From the NCBI GenBank assembly GCA_022059125.1, contig JAEUWY010000004.1:3472001-3536000 (forward strand): DNA of 64,000 bases, read 5' to 3'. How positions within the stretch are numbered: the stretch's first letter is position 1; every line of letters starts with the position of its first letter. Below are positions 33,334-45,500 of this stretch, one piece after another. Position numbers and translations under genes: made by a program. Origin of the DNA: Corynespora cassiicola (lineage: Eukaryota > Ascomycota > Dothideomycetes > Pleosporales > Corynesporascaceae). Under the pieces are notes generated by a model. It saw nothing but the letters and a program-made list of their open reading frames with translations. It was not told where the DNA came from and made no database searches.

Positions 33334-34968
33334 CTACACATCGTACCGATCCGACTTATCCTGCACCGGCCTGTACACAAAATAATCAAACTTGGCCTCC
33401 CTCGCCGAGCCATTGACATCACTCGCCGCAACGCCAACAAAGGCGCCCGTGAAGCTTCCGTGAGCTTGATGGCCGCCACACTCGTCACTGAGGATGGTGG
33501 CATCGTACACGCGGCCAATCTGCTTGAGCTCCTCTCCCGCGAGCGCATAGTAAAACTTCAACTGCCTACCCCTGATGCTGAGCGCCAACCTCACCTTGCC
33601 CTCGTTGGGGATCTGCACCGGCTCCGCAAAGGGCAGATGGAGCCCGCCCTCGGGCCACGACGCCTCGGACGACATGACCAGGAGCTCGCGCTGGCCGTCG
33701 GCGTGCGCCGTCACGGCCAGGTAGAAGAAGTTGTACCGGCAGTAGTAGGCGGTCAGGCCGGCGAACTGGCGCTCGTCGCTGGGCGCAAAGTCGACGACGG
33801 TCTCGGCGTCGTAGGAGAAGTGCTCCTGCCTGCGCGCCACGAGGGCCTGCTCGAACCACGAGCCCACGGCCTCGCGCCCGACGAGCGTGAGCGCCCCGTC
33901 GCCGTCGATGCGGAATATGCGCTCCGGCTCGGGCGTCCGCAGCCACTGGAAGTCGGCGTGCAGCCCTGCGGCCTTGTCGAACGTGTACCGGCGCTCGGCC
34001 CAGTATGCGGCGTCGTCGCGCGCGGCGGGCAGGTCGACGTACAGCGAGGGCGTGGGCCCGCCCTTGACGTAGAGCCACTCGTCGTCGCCCCAGTACACCT
34101 CCTGGATGGCGGTCTCGCGGCCGAGCACGCAGCGGGCCGGATTCGTGACGGGGCGGCCGGCCAGGTGCACCATGAACCAGCGGCGGCCGTCCTCGGTGTC
34201 GACGAGGTCGCCGTGGCCCGCGCGCTGCAGCGCGGCCGTGGGCTTGTCGGCCGACGTGAGGATGGGGTTCGAGGGGTGCACGTCGTAGGGCCCCCACAGG
34301 TTGCGGCTCCGCGCCAGCGTCACGGCGTGGTCGTAGCCCGTCCCGCCCTCGGCCGTCAGCAGGTAGTACCACCCGTTGCGCTTGTACAGGTGCGGGCCCT
34401 CGACGAGGTCCAGCTCGGTGCCCAGGAACACCGTCTTGGAGGGGTCGACCAGCGCCGCCGTGCCGTCCTCGCCCTCTCTCCACTCCTGCAGGCGGATGCC
34501 GGCAAAGGAGCGCGGGCGCCGGCGGTGGTCCTGGATCATGTTCACGAACCACTTGCGCCCGTCGTCGTCGTGGAAGAGGCTCGGGTCGAAGCCCGACGAG
34601 TTGACGTGGTGGGGGTCGGACCAGGGGCCCTCGATCCTGTCCGCCGTGACGATGTAGTTGTGCGTGTCCTTGAAGGAGCCGTCCTTGCGCTTCACGTCCG
34701 TGTACACGAGGTAGAACTTTGCGCCGTCGTGGGACAGGCAGGGGGCCCAGACGCCGCACGAGTCTGGGTTGCCGCGCATGTCGAGCTGCGACTTGCGCGA
34801 CAGGGGCCGCGTCACCAGCGTCCAGTTTGCCAGGTCCCGCGAGTGGTGGATTTGGACCCCGGGATACCATTCGAAGGTCGAGGTTGCGATGTAGTAGTCG
34901 GACCCCACGCGGAGTATGGAGGGGTCGGCATTGAAGCCGGGGAGAATGGGGTTGCGGACTTGAGGCAT
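33334..34968 (-). CDS. GH43 beta-xylosidase/alpha-L-arabinofuranosidase-like glycosidase
   Basis: A single exon, 544 aa. The N-terminal five-bladed propeller has the GH43 catalytic set: Asp15 (NPILPGFNADPSI) as base, Asp128 (SSGFDPSLF) as pKa modulator and Glu190 (DLVEGPHLY) as acid. GVWAPCLSHDGAKFYLVYT and GYDHAVTLARSRNLWGPY are further family segments. The C-terminal half (from about 330) matches the beta-sandwich domain attached in the two-domain GH43 group (subfamily 11 type): FSYDAETVVDF, GLTAYYCRYNFFYL, KFYYALAGEELKQIG. There is no signal peptide, so the enzyme is probably intracellular and acts on short xylo- or arabino-oligosaccharides taken up by transporters. The coding DNA is very GC-rich, which creates long false frames on the other strand. 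A purine-rich tract lies just upstream of the ATG. Confidence 0.95.
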   Translation of the reverse strand: MPQVRNPILPGFNADPSILRVGSDYYIATSTFEWYPGVQIHHSRDLANWTLVTRPLSRKSQLDMRGNPDSCGVWAPCLSHDGAKFYLVYTDVKRKDGSFKDTHNYIVTADRIEGPWSDPHHVNSSGFDPSLFHDDDGRKWFVNMIQDHRRRPRSFAGIRLQEWREGEDGTAALVDPSKTVFLGTELDLVEGPHLYKRNGWYYLLTAEGGTGYDHAVTLARSRNLWGPYDVHPSNPILTSADKPTAALQRAGHGDLVDTEDGRRWFMVHLAGRPVTNPARCVLGRETAIQEVYWGDDEWLYVKGGPTPSLYVDLPAARDDAAYWAERRYTFDKAAGLHADFQWLRTPEPERIFRIDGDGALTLVGREAVGSWFEQALVARRQEHFSYDAETVVDFAPSDERQFAGLTAYYCRYNFFYLAVTAHADGQRELLVMSSEASWPEGGLHLPFAEPVQIPNEGKVRLALSIRGRQLKFYYALAGEELKQIGRVYDATILSDECGGHQAHGSFTGAFVGVAASDVNGSAREAKFDYFVYRPVQDKSDRYDV

Positions 34969-35613
34969 CGTATGGTCTTTTTTTTCTTTTTCTTTCTCTT
35001 TGGTCTTCTGTATTCGCTACCCAAATCCAACTCTTGTTTTGTGATGATGGCAGCGCCTTGCAATTGGGGAAACCATGGGGTCGTGGAGGAACGAACCTTG
35101 GGATATATGTTTGGGATGGATGGTAGTTGAGGGGCACGTGGAGACGCTCTAACAGGGACCCACTGTTTGAACCCAATTTAGCCGGTCTACTTTACCCCGA
35201 ACATGGGGAGAATTTCCTAATACCAACCCCATCCACCGGGGTTCCTCTTTTGGCGGTGCTTAAACCAAGTGTACCAAGCATACCACTAAGGTTTCTTGCA
35301 GGGCGCTGATCGCATCCTCGTGTTGTTGATCTCTTTAGTCGCATAGCTGGGTCAGTGGGTCTTTTGCATGTGTCTAACCTAGTATCGTGTCACTCTATAG
35401 TCCCTGCAGGGATGGCACTACCGTCCGGGTGGTCTAGTATAAGGATCTTTCTCATGTGGTGCGTTGTACTGTGAGGAGCTTTGACTTCTAGATGGAGAAG
35501 GATATCGTAAGCAAGGAGCAAGCTATCGTACGTGACATCTCTTTGAGCTTCAAAACAGAGTCTTCAAACCCTCCTGATTAGTATATACGCTTTACATGGC
35601 ACCGACTCCGTCA
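34969..35613. other. intergenic region upstream of the GH43 gene
   Basis: About 645 bp. A CT-rich tract on the plus strand (34976-35015) abuts the GH43 start on the other strand. Otherwise nothing recognised. Confidence 0.5.
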
Positions 35614-38600
35614 TCAAGCCTCCGTAGAGACAGTCTCCACACTCACATCATCCCCGTCCTCCCTGATACCCAACAACCTCGGGGCCCCCGTCAACACCCC
35701 CAGATCCGGAACCGACAGCATACTACTCCTCCTCGACGAATCCCCGACTTCCCGCGCCTTGGTCCTCCCCGAAACCGCCTTCATCGCCGTCCGCCTCAAG
35801 CACGTCTCCCGCAGCAAAAAGCTCATCGCAATCAGCGAAAGCAAATCCTCGTACCCGACCTCGGCCTCCAGGACATAGTATCCCGCCTCGAACAGCTGAT
35901 GCTCAAAGCCGTGCAGGCGCAGCGCGTCTTCCTCGATCCACTCACACCCCACGACCAGGTACGCGCTCGCGGCCAGCGGGTCCGCCACGTCCACAAACTC
36001 AATCTGCGGCACGTACTCGGGGCGCAGGAAGCGCGCGTGTATGGGCCGGGGCCCGTGGTACCACGTCTGGCCCTGGTCGTTGCCGCGCATGTACACGGGC
36101 GCCCAGCCCGAGGCGCACAGCGAGGCGTAGAGATCGCTCACGCCGGCGCGCGAAAAGGGCTCCCACATGAGGGAGCCTTGGAGGTGGTTGGCGGCGGCGG
36201 CGGCGGCGGTGGATTCTGGGGGAGCGAGGGGGCGGGGTTGTGGGGCGCGCGTGGTGCGTTCGCGGCTGCTGGTTAGCTCGAAGAGTGGGTCGATGTTGTT
36301 GGAGGAGAGGGATGCGACTAGGGATTTTGTGTGGGGACGGCGCATGTCGTAGGGGGTGGAGAGGAGCACTTTTTGTTCTGGTTCCTGATGATCGTTGTCG
36401 AGAGATTCGGTAGTGCTGTTTCCGTTGCTGCTAGGGGGGGATGATCGTTCGTCCTTGAGCTTGTTCCTCGTGGATGTTGCCGATCCATCAGCAGGCATGT
36501 GTAGTGTCAAATCTTGCGTTTCTGATAATGTATAGTATCCATCTCTTTGAGGACTTTGGAATGTGCGCGACTTCTTGTGTTTGGTATTCTCATCAATGCG
36601 CTCCATCACTCGCTGGGCGGCTGCCATTTTCGCCTCCTCTCTTGCCGCTAATTCTTCTACCTGTTCTTTATAGTTGTGAGTGAGCTTTTCTTGGAGTAGC
36701 TTGGCTTCAGCCTCCTTCTTCAGAATCATCTGCTCATGTTCTTCGATTATTCTGTCCCGTTGTTTCTTTGCTTCCTCCTTTGCCTTCTGGATGTCGGCTT
36801 GGCGTTCGGCCATCTCCTGTTTACGTTTCTCCTCCTCCTCTTGAGCGAGCCGGTAGGTGCGCAATTCTTCTAATTCCTTCTTCATGTTCTCCACTCTTGT
36901 TGTGTTCTCCGCTTTTACTCGGGCCTCTTCCAGAGCCTTTCCCTTTTGCCATTCCTCTCGTTCCCGACGCAAGACGGCTATTTCTGCCTCCATCTTAAAC
37001 TCTTTCTCTTTTCGTTCCGCCTCCTCTTTCATTCTTATTTCCCTTCTTTCTCGCTTTTGAAGCTCTGTGAGATGCCGCAGTCTCTCTTCAGCCAAATCTT
37101 GCTCTGGGAAAAAACCTTCCTTTCTCTGGTAATAAGGCATATTGTGTGTTGCAGCATGTCTACTCCGCTCCGACTCGCGCCTCCATTCAATCGGTAATGG
37201 GTCCTGATTCTCGTAGGAATTATACGGGCCGCTTTGCTCGGATCTGTTTGGGTATACTGTCGAACGCCTTGAGTGGTATCCGTTTTGGGGAGATGAATAT
37301 TCGTAACGCGTTTCTGTCCCTGATGGAGGTGGTGGCGGCGGCGGAGGCGGCTGGTAAGGTATCTCGCCGTACCTCAGATCGCGGGAGGAGTTAGAGTGGC
37401 GGTGTTGCGAACTTTGACGCGGCCCAGGCTTGAGCCTCGTAGAGCTAGCCAAAAGCGATGGAAGATCTGATGAAGTGCGTCGGTAATGGTATGATGTACC
37501 GTCCGGCAGATAATCGTACGTATTCTCCACATAGACCGCGCCGTTCGGATCAGAATCCCAGTCCCACTCGCCCTGCTCAACTGTCATATCTATACGGTCA
37601 GATGGTTCGGATGACCTTCTGCTGCCAGATCGGGCGTATGGGCGCGGTGAATTCTTTCGCTCGTGCGTTCGGTCTTCTTGTTCATACCCATAGTCATCAA
37701 TTATAAGAGGTTCGTCGAGTACTTCTTTGCCTGTGATCTCCACTTTGACAGCTTGGATCGTCTCATTGCTCAAGAAAGTCCACTTGTTTAGCAAATTCGA
37801 GATGGCTGTCGGGACCTGGATGCGTCTCAAATGATCCAGGGGCACGTACTTGACCAAGGCTGTGCTGGGCTGCTGACTCGTGGAGGCTCGAGGATATGGT
37901 TCGTCTCTGGCGGGACTAGAGCGACGCTTCCTTCTGGTTGTGTCGTTCTCCTTATCGCCCTTGACCTTATCCTTATCGGAATCTGGCTCGAATGCCATTT
38001 CATACAACCAAGTGGCAGAACATGCCATTTGCGAGGTCTGTGAAGTGTTGGTGCCGGTTGCGTAGGCCTCTTGGGCCATGGTGCTATCGTAATCTGGCGG
38101 AGGTGTCCTTCCCGGTTCCTCGGGAATCGAAGGGAGCGCTTTAGATCGAGGAATTGCAATTTTATGTTGATGATGATTTTCCTCGATCGTGATGATCTTT
38201 TGTCGATTTTCTCTCATCAGTACCTCGACGAGATTTCGGAAGCGCTTGGTCCTTGGATGGTCAGCACAGCCACGGTGGTGTTTAGCTGGCGTCAGTCTCA
38301 CCTTTCCAAGTCTGCCTGCGGCTTTTTCTTCTCCACCGCCAACTGCACAGTCCAAAGTATCAGGTTCAGGGCCGACTTTTGGGCTTCTAGCTCTACTAGC
38401 AAGCCTGTCACCTTGGTGGACTTGAAAAGCCACCGCAATCTGTCTCGCACGGAGTTCCTCTTGTCGATAATCTTTTCGACTTCCTGTTGGACGTATTCAA
38501 AGCGATCCAGAATGGATCTCGTATTTGTGAGGACGCGCGGTTTGTAGATGCGTTGCTCCCTTCCCTTTTCAAGGACATCATTAAGTTCTTCCAGCACGGA

Positions 38601-38750
38601 CGAGAGGTGCATCAAATTGCCTGCAATTAGTCTCATTTCTTGTGGCGCAGATCGCATCGTGTCGCTGATGCGGTAAACGGTGTTGGCGAGCTGTACCCCA
38701 GCTGCCGCGATGCCGACAATGCCAGCGACTATGGAGAACGGATCCGACAT
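35614..38750 (-). CDS. large coiled-coil protein with a PigL_N/SesA-like N-terminal domain
   Basis: Two exons, 38302-38750 and 35614-38251, intron 50 nt (GTGAGA...GCTGACCATCCAAG), 1028 aa. The N-terminus MSDPFSIVAGIVGIAAAGVQLANTV and the following helices are the fungal N-terminal domain that otherwise sits before NACHT/NB-ARC or ankyrin modules (PigL_N / SesA/HeLo-related group). No nucleotide-binding domain follows. Instead come a Ser/Arg/Pro-rich, probably disordered region with a run of nine prolines, then a highly charged coiled coil (about 540-710; repeats of ERREIRMKEEAERKEKE type), another disordered stretch, and a conserved-looking globular C-terminal segment (SDLYASLCASGWAPVYMRG, PEYVPQIEFVDVADPLAAS, LLSLIAMSFLLRETCL). 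That segment is not recognised. A scaffold, signalling or non-self response role is possible but unproven. Confidence 0.85.
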
Positions 38751-40202
38751 CTCAGAGGTAATGTGGAGAAACCTGTCGAGAAATTATGCGCAAATGGTAC
38801 CAGACTCTGCACTGCTTATATTGTTTGTCGCGCAATGGGGCAGTGTTCGTAAGCGCCTCCCTGCCAAGGCGGCGCTGAGGCTCAGCTTCAGCCCCCAAAC
38901 TGCAGGGCATCGCTTTGCGCAAGCGATGGTGAGCTAACGAGGTTCTATTTCAATTAGGGAATTTCTTTGCTTACCCTTAAAAGCCGCATCAAAATGAGTC
39001 AATTTTTGAGCTAACCATTCCAAGGCCTTGGACTAGCCTGCGATATAGATCGTGTCGAGTTCACCATGCGGATTCCTGTGGCCCCAAAATTACGTCTCCA
39101 TTCTAAGGCCACGATATTGCTATCCTTTCCTTTACCCCACATTTCCCCAAGCTTTTAGGATGATTCATGATGGAAATAAATATATAACTCGTCTTCGGTC
39201 ATGGACAAAATTCCCATCCTGGTGTCGGCCACATTCAATGCACGGTATAACTGACCTGAGAAGTAGCTGAAAAATTTGTAACTGTATTGAGCTGGTGTCG
39301 CTGAGTTCATCTTGGTCAAGATCTTGTAGAAAACGCAAAAAAAGAGGGCCAAGGATTGTAATTTTTCTATGACGGAGTTGCAATTCCGGCCCTTATCAAG
39401 CTGTTGGCGTGATTGATTGTCCACGGAAACTTGAATTTCGATGCCCCAGAAGCGAATTCAAAGTCATATCTCAACAGAATAATCATTGTCGGAACATATT
39501 TTTAATTGGCGCAAAAAATAATGGGAGTTGTTTTTGTCTTGGTGCTGTTGAAACTTGAATCACATCAATGTGCTTTAGTCGATAGAGCTGTGAACGCAGC
39601 TCAGGTACGCCGACTCTGGAATACCAAAATAGCCCGTAAGCAAACAGGTCAATTCGAATAATTTTAACGCACCATAATTATTTCGAAATTGCCGACTCAA
39701 AAAAGCTTTGCTACCCCGCACGATGGGACTTGTTACTCTCATAACTCTACGAGCTGTCCTCCCCTGTCAGGTTGCCCAAGATGCTGGCGGATCCAGCTCA
39801 GCGTAATGGACATACCAACGATATCATGATATTAAAAAATGGGACCCTAAAACTCTTTAGATTCGACTAAATAAATTTAGTTGAAGGATATTGCAAAGAT
39901 AAATCGAGTTGGATGACTTGCCATTGGACATTGTCCCGCAACCACTACCAAGTGTACCCTGTTCATGATTTGATTAGTGCAGAAACTAGTCCATCTTGAC
40001 CTAGAATGAAAGTGAGCAGATTATTTGAAGTGATTTTTTTATGACGTCTGCAAAATTCGTTTCCTAATTCTTTTTTTTTTCTCCCGAGGTCCAGTGGATT
40101 CGGGGGCAATGCGATCAACGGAGTCTGACGTAGCTGACTAAGGGCTGGGGAGTTGTTACCAAAAGTGATCGAAATCTCTCAAGAACCACCGGAAATGCCC
40201 GT
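38751..40202. other. AT-rich intergenic region
   Basis: About 1.45 kb of AT-rich DNA with homopolymer runs (T-runs at 40036-40043 and 40070-40081). Short open frames have no domain. No RNA gene or repeat recognised. Confidence 0.5.
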
Positions 40203-40598
40203 CTAATAAGTCGAGCTGTGATGATATTCACCGTTCAATGCAGTCTCCGAGTCACGGCTGCCGAAAACCTGACTAATGCCGGGTCCTGGAACCGTTGAGC
40301 GGGAACCGCCACCGGAAGTCGCGAATCCAATAACAGGAAGGTTTTTGGCCGGAACTCCGGCAACTATAGTTTTGATCCCCGCATCGAGGAAGGACACGGA
40401 AGACTCGAAATTGAGTTTGACGTACGTGGCTTCTGGGCTTGATTTTTTTTTTGCTGCACGGACTTTTGTTGCAGTCACAGGGCCAGCAACTTGGCTTGGC
40501 GTATCACCCGGAAATTTTTGTGGAACTGAGTTTGTGTCGATGCAGGGAGTTTGAGGAGAGAATATGTAAGATACTGAACTATGCAAGGGTAAATGCAT
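40203..40598 (-). CDS. possible small unrecognised protein, 131 aa
   Basis: An ATG-initiated open frame of 131 codons, richer in GC than the AT-rich DNA around it and with mixed, coding-like codon use. The protein is Ser/Pro/Gly-rich with a Lys cluster (VRAAKKKS) and segments like SVSFLDAGIKTIVAGVPA and ATSGGGSRSTVPGPG. No signal peptide, membrane segment or known domain is evident. It could be a small gene, an exon of a larger gene, or a remnant in gene-poor DNA. Confidence 0.3.
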   Translation of the reverse strand: MHLPLHSSVSYIFSPQTPCIDTNSVPQKFPGDTPSQVAGPVTATKVRAAKKKSSPEATYVKLNFESSVSFLDAGIKTIVAGVPAKNLPVIGFATSGGGSRSTVPGPGISQVFGSRDSETALNGEYHHSSTY

Positions 40599-41117
40599 CA
40601 GATATAGTGGTATAGTTGATGCGCTCTATGAAAGGCGAGAAAACTTGCAGAAGACCCTGTCAATGGGTCTAGCGAGGATATATTTGTCTATATAAACGGG
40701 TGTTCAGATTGTCAAATTTTCATCCAAATACAAGAGGATAGAAGGTCAAAGTGGGTTTCTGTGTGATAAAACTCTCAACCTGAAGACTGTCTAGCATACA
40801 CCCAACAAACGGGACACAGTAGCATTCAGATCACCGCAAGAATGTTGAATATCGGAAAGAAGTTCCAATTTGCTATTGGATTGTATGAAGAGAAAACCAT
40901 CTGTTTTTAAATGATGTACAAAAGCAGCCATATCATACCATAAATCGTTACCTCATTCCTTATCGTATTTCATCCCTCATAAGCCCAGCAAAACGCAAAA
41001 CCTATACCCACCCTTTCATAGCGCCGTCGTAGCATCGACCAAGATTCATATACACGGTACTTACACGTTCAAATCCATCAATATATACCACCCATTTCTT
41101 TCCATTCCAAGGTATCC
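40599..41117. other. intergenic region
   Basis: About 520 bp; includes the probable 3' flank of the DOMON-b561 gene. Nothing recognised. Confidence 0.5.
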
Positions 41118-42514
41118 TTACACGGTTCTGAAGGCCCTTACGGCCTCCTCGCTACTGCTCGTCTCGCCAGGCTTGTACTTTTCCCTCCTATCAGGGGTGT
41201 GGGTTCCGCTCGAGGTTCCTGACCCGCCATCGGCCAGAAGCCTTGTCTCACCCTTGTTCTTGGTGACCTCCTTGAAGACAACAGCCGCCACGTACACGAC
41301 CCACATGACGACGGCGAAGACGGTGTAAGTCATGACCTGCCATGTACCCAAGCCCTTGTGCGTGAGCTGGAACCCGAACCCGCCATTGATGATGCCGAGC
41401 GTGATGCACAGCCTGGCAGTCCACATGTGAATGTACGAGTACAAGTTGCGACTCATGTACTTCTTGAAGAGCACGTGGTGCAGCCACCCCGAGATGATTT
41501 GGATGAAGAAGAGGCCAAAGACGACCAGACCAATGATGGCGTGCTTGTCATCTAGATAGTAATAACTTGGGTTCGAGGCAAGCTTGATGCCAATGCCCAC
41601 GGCGGCGATGTATATGCAGTACCCAAATATTTGGACCCCGGCGTGCACCCAGATGAGGTTGCGGAAGTGGCAGAGCCGCATCATGACGCCGCCAAGGGGG
41701 AAGAAGCCTGCCCAAGCTATGCAGGCAAGGACTGCGTGGGCAGTGATGAGGCGCACGATGCGGGCGGGCGGGCCAAAAGAGGCTGTTGATTCGCCGTTAC
41801 CGCTATCGGCTGGGACGATAGGAGCCGGTGAAGCGGGATCTGGAGTGGTAACGAAGGGGTTTGCGGACGAGCCGCCATGTGCAGTGGAGTCGAATTCCAC
41901 CCTGCCATACTGATCGTGGATACTGATTCGAGCAGAGGTGTCGTCCGAATTGACTGGGTCACCAGCCTTGTGCGCCCAGATCCACGACGTGCTATCTGAG
42001 GTGAGGTCCATGGACCCACCATCCCAAGAGCTGCAGTTTGTGCCTAGAATTGTCAGCATCGGGAGACTGTGAGTAAGTGAGAGTGAGGCTTACACTTGAT
42101 GTTGGCTGTCATCTTCCCATTCGCTACTCCGCTTCCCTCTAGAATTTCGAGCTGTGTCTCTGGCGTGAAATGTGGAGGCACTTGACCGTCCGCGAGCCGA
42201 GGCGACACGGTGATGTTGTTGCCATCTGCAGATGTGTAGAGAACAAAGTAATGGGATCCTGCCATTTGCTCTCCCTGAGCAACCGAAATCCATGAGAAGG
42301 ATGTTGGGCCTGTGATCTGCAGGTAGAGGTCATTGGCCCCCGAGGATATTGTAGCTTCGGGGATGTTGAGGCTGAAACAGAGGTCTTGACTGGGACATTG
42401 TGTCGATATGCCAGCGTGCGCTGCTGAGACTAAATCATGGTGAGCAAACGCGAGCAAAGCCGAGGAGTCCTACGTACGCAAACCTGACAAGGCCAATGTG
42501 CTGCGCAGGTTCAT
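41118..42514 (-). CDS. DOMON (CDH-type cytochrome) plus cytochrome b561 membrane protein
   Basis: Three exons: 42478-42514, 42094-42429, 41118-42043 (introns 48 and 50 nt), 432 aa. The signal peptide (MNLRSTLALSGLLSAAHAG) is completed across the first junction. Residues about 20-185 form an extracellular DOMON domain like the cellobiose dehydrogenase cytochrome domain (YLQITGPTSFSWISVAQGEQMAGSHYFVLYTS; WIWAHKAGDP). A Pro/Ser linker leads to a b561-type ferric reductase core of five to six transmembrane helices from about residue 222, with haem-ligand candidate His residues in RLITAHAVLAC, WVHAGVQIF, KHAIIGLVV, GWLHHVLF and YIHMWTARLC. A short cytosolic Ser/Glu-rich tail ends the protein. Such proteins move electrons across the plasma membrane; donor and acceptor are unknown here. 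Confidence 0.93.
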
Positions 42515-45500
42515 GGTCACCAAATGTGTGTAGAGAGGATTCAAAGTTTTAGTATCAGGCAGGTACGTCTTTGCAATTGTCGCAAGTAGTAGTGGTCCAG
42601 CGCAGAATATGAGCTCAGGACTGCGGCCTAGGATCTTTCCGAAGAAAAAAAGCAGGATACATATACCCACTCGTAATCCATCCTCCGATCGGACAAAAGA
42701 GTTCCAAGCTTGCAATTACCCAGCCTACCTGCGACCAACCACCATGCCCAGCCATGCTCATGGACGGGATCTCCAACGGTACGATTCGTTGTACGCACAT
42801 GTGAGCAGCCAAGGTCGACTGTTTCGGTAAATTATGATGCAGAGGGCCTAGGGAGATGCCGAGAAAGCCAAGTGGTAGGAGAGTACGCGTACGGGCGTGT
42901 GCAGGGAGGAATGTGGGTCTCGATTTTACCGGACCTGACGCAGTCACGATCGATGGTCGAAAATGCAGGTGGAAGGTCCTCGGAGTGGCATCCTTTGACG
43001 TCTTTTCCCCGGCGTGCGGTTTGTGTGTCGTCTTGTGCGCCCGAAGGCGATCACAGACACCGTCATGTCCGTCTCTTTTTTTTTCTGGCAAAAGAGGATT
43101 CCAGCATGTTCTACGGTATGGGATTGCTTCTGTACACTGTTTTTTGGTGGCTCTCCAGTCATGGATGAAGCCAGCTAGAGCGCAGCGGGATGCGCTTCCG
43201 TGCGCGCCGATCCGGGATACTTTGACGACTGCAGCTCAGACCTTAGGCTGAACGTTGCGCGTGGGGCCTAGGCGTCCGGGAATACTTCGAAGGAGGTCGT
43301 AGTGCTTGAGGGGGGCTGATAAGGGGATGTGGCTTGCATGTCTGTGACCATCGCCCGCACCTGCAGTTCCAGATGCGGAGAGGGGAGCAGTGGCATGGGG
43401 ACTGTTGGAAGCGGAGTCGATACTCCAGGCACACTGTCTCGGAGGTGGGCGAATAGAGGGGGGAGTCGTGGAAAGCCCAGGCTCGTCAAGAGAGTGGCCG
43501 TCAGGAACTAGAGACAGGTCGAAGAGTGGCCGTTTGAAAGAGGCAGCCCTGCTGCAGCAGCAGCGCCGCAGGGCCTTGGCCGTGCTCAAAGCTGCGCCGG
43601 GCGGTCCTGCGACTTCGGCGTCGTGTGGCGCAAAGTCCGCCAATCATGCGCCGCTACGTCGACCGGGTCGCTACCATTGGCCGGCCCCAGTCCTCCACCT
43701 CCGGCACCCCACGCCTATCCGTTCGTATCAAAAGCCCGCACCATGGCCACGCCGCCAGCAGGAGACTCGTCCCGACCGCCATGCCTGCCCAGTACCATGC
43801 AGAGCTACGCAACGCCCAAGAATGTCCAAGGCGGACATCAGAGCTTGTCTAGGTGCGCGTGTAATACCGGACGCAACAACTTTGGGACGAGTGATGGAAG
43901 CCAAGTGCTTTTTCGAGGTCCCCAACATCGGGCGTTGGCCCAAAAAACTTCCGACCGTCCATCATTTTACCGGTGGCAGGGTTGCTCTTGAGCGGATCCA
44001 GGCCCAGGGACATTTGACTCAGTCGCACGGCTGCTGTGTATAAGCCATTGGCCTGCCACCCCTTCCCCAAGGTTTTCGACATGACTCCCACATCACCATT
44101 TCCATGGCGTGCGGGGTGTAAAAAAAAAAGTCTTACCAAAGAGGTGTGTCTTGTAGGGAACAAATCAGACAAGAGAAGAGCGATTCGAGGTTACACAAAT
44201 AGACGTCTGTGTTGATGCCTCTGAGCTACATCCTGGCCCTTAATACTGGGGCTGTGATCGGGGATCTACCAAAATCTTGCGTGAACTGATAACGAACCAT
44301 TGGATGTCTTGGACTTCCGCTCCCGCGTCTGACATGCGCATGAAGCCGTGGGTCGCACGACAGTGGGCCTTGCAAGGACAATGCGGACCTTTAGTCTCCA
44401 TGCCAAATGAGGTCCGTCTCTCTATACACCAACACTTCCGCCAGGAACGGACTACTAGATGTGATAGACCCGAAACTAAGTGGCTTGGAGGGGCTCGGCC
44501 GCATAGTCTGTTGCGGTTGGAGATTCCGCCACGAGAATTTGCGGCCTCCGAACCGGCTGTTCTTGCTCTGCCGTCTTTCATCGACGTTTCAATTTCCGTT
44601 TTTGCATCCTTGGATGATGTAGGTGACTGGAACTTGCCCGCCTGGAACCCATCACAATTGCGTTTGCAGCTTTTGCCCCTCCCGAGGAGCCTTTTGGGCA
44701 TGGCGGGATGCTTTCTGCTTTTTGGACAATCTTCTTCTTTGCATCTTCCGATGAGAAGTTGATGTACGTGCGACGAACGCTGAGAAACATCTTCATTCTT
44801 CGTAGGAGAATACTTTCTTACAGTGGTTTCCACGTACATGGGCTGGATCGCTACAGGATTCCAGGCAGGTATTGTTTCTAGTGACACAGTCTTCGATTAT
44901 TAAGTTGTTTCTGTCACACAGAGAGGGATTAGAAATCCATTAGATAAAAAATAATAAACTTATTGGAGGATGACTGGGATGAACTGTTGTAGAGGCAGGG
45001 CGGGGAAGAAAAGAAATCCCCAGATTGTTTAGATTATCAGAAGCCAAGTGTGAGGAGCAATTACAAGTACGTCGACCCTACCTATGAGGTGCATGGGTGA
45101 CCTATGCATCCGTGATTCGCCGTAATTTTTCAGTGTGGCGACCCACCAGAGGCCCCATCATTTGATTTTTTTTTTAATTCTACTTTTTTTCAATTAGTGT
45201 AAAAAGTTCGTGTTTTCAAGTGATCAAGCGCTTTTTACTAGAGAGTATTTAGAAACTTTAGTTGTTTTTGACTATTGCTTTACTAAAGTCGGTTTTTTAG
45301 TCCCTTGCATTCGGTTGCCTACTGCTAATTTGTGTTTGCTCTATTCGCCGCCGAATTCCTTAACGTATCCAATGGTTCCATGCACATCACTTCAAAAGCT
45401 TCCAGTCTATTTATGGCTTTTAGTGCATTTTTTGCATGTTGTAATCATTGAAATCTCATTCTCTGCGGATTCAACAGCCAGGTGTATAAGAAACCTGGCC

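Noticed and set aside
33460..35130. 556-codon open frame on the plus strand opposite the GH43 gene, and a 536-codon frame at 33566-35176 on the minus strand
   Set aside because: Both are by-products of GC-ending codons in the GH43 gene: low-complexity Arg/Gly/Val/Pro/Ala products with no domain.
43390..44043. 217-codon plus-strand frame in the 3.1-kb gap
   Set aside because: Arg/Pro/Ala-rich, no domain, no splice partners.
44240..44887. 215-codon minus-strand frame in the same gap
   Set aside because: It opens with GTG rather than ATG, has no domain, and the composition is unconvincing; a rapidly evolving small gene cannot be fully excluded.
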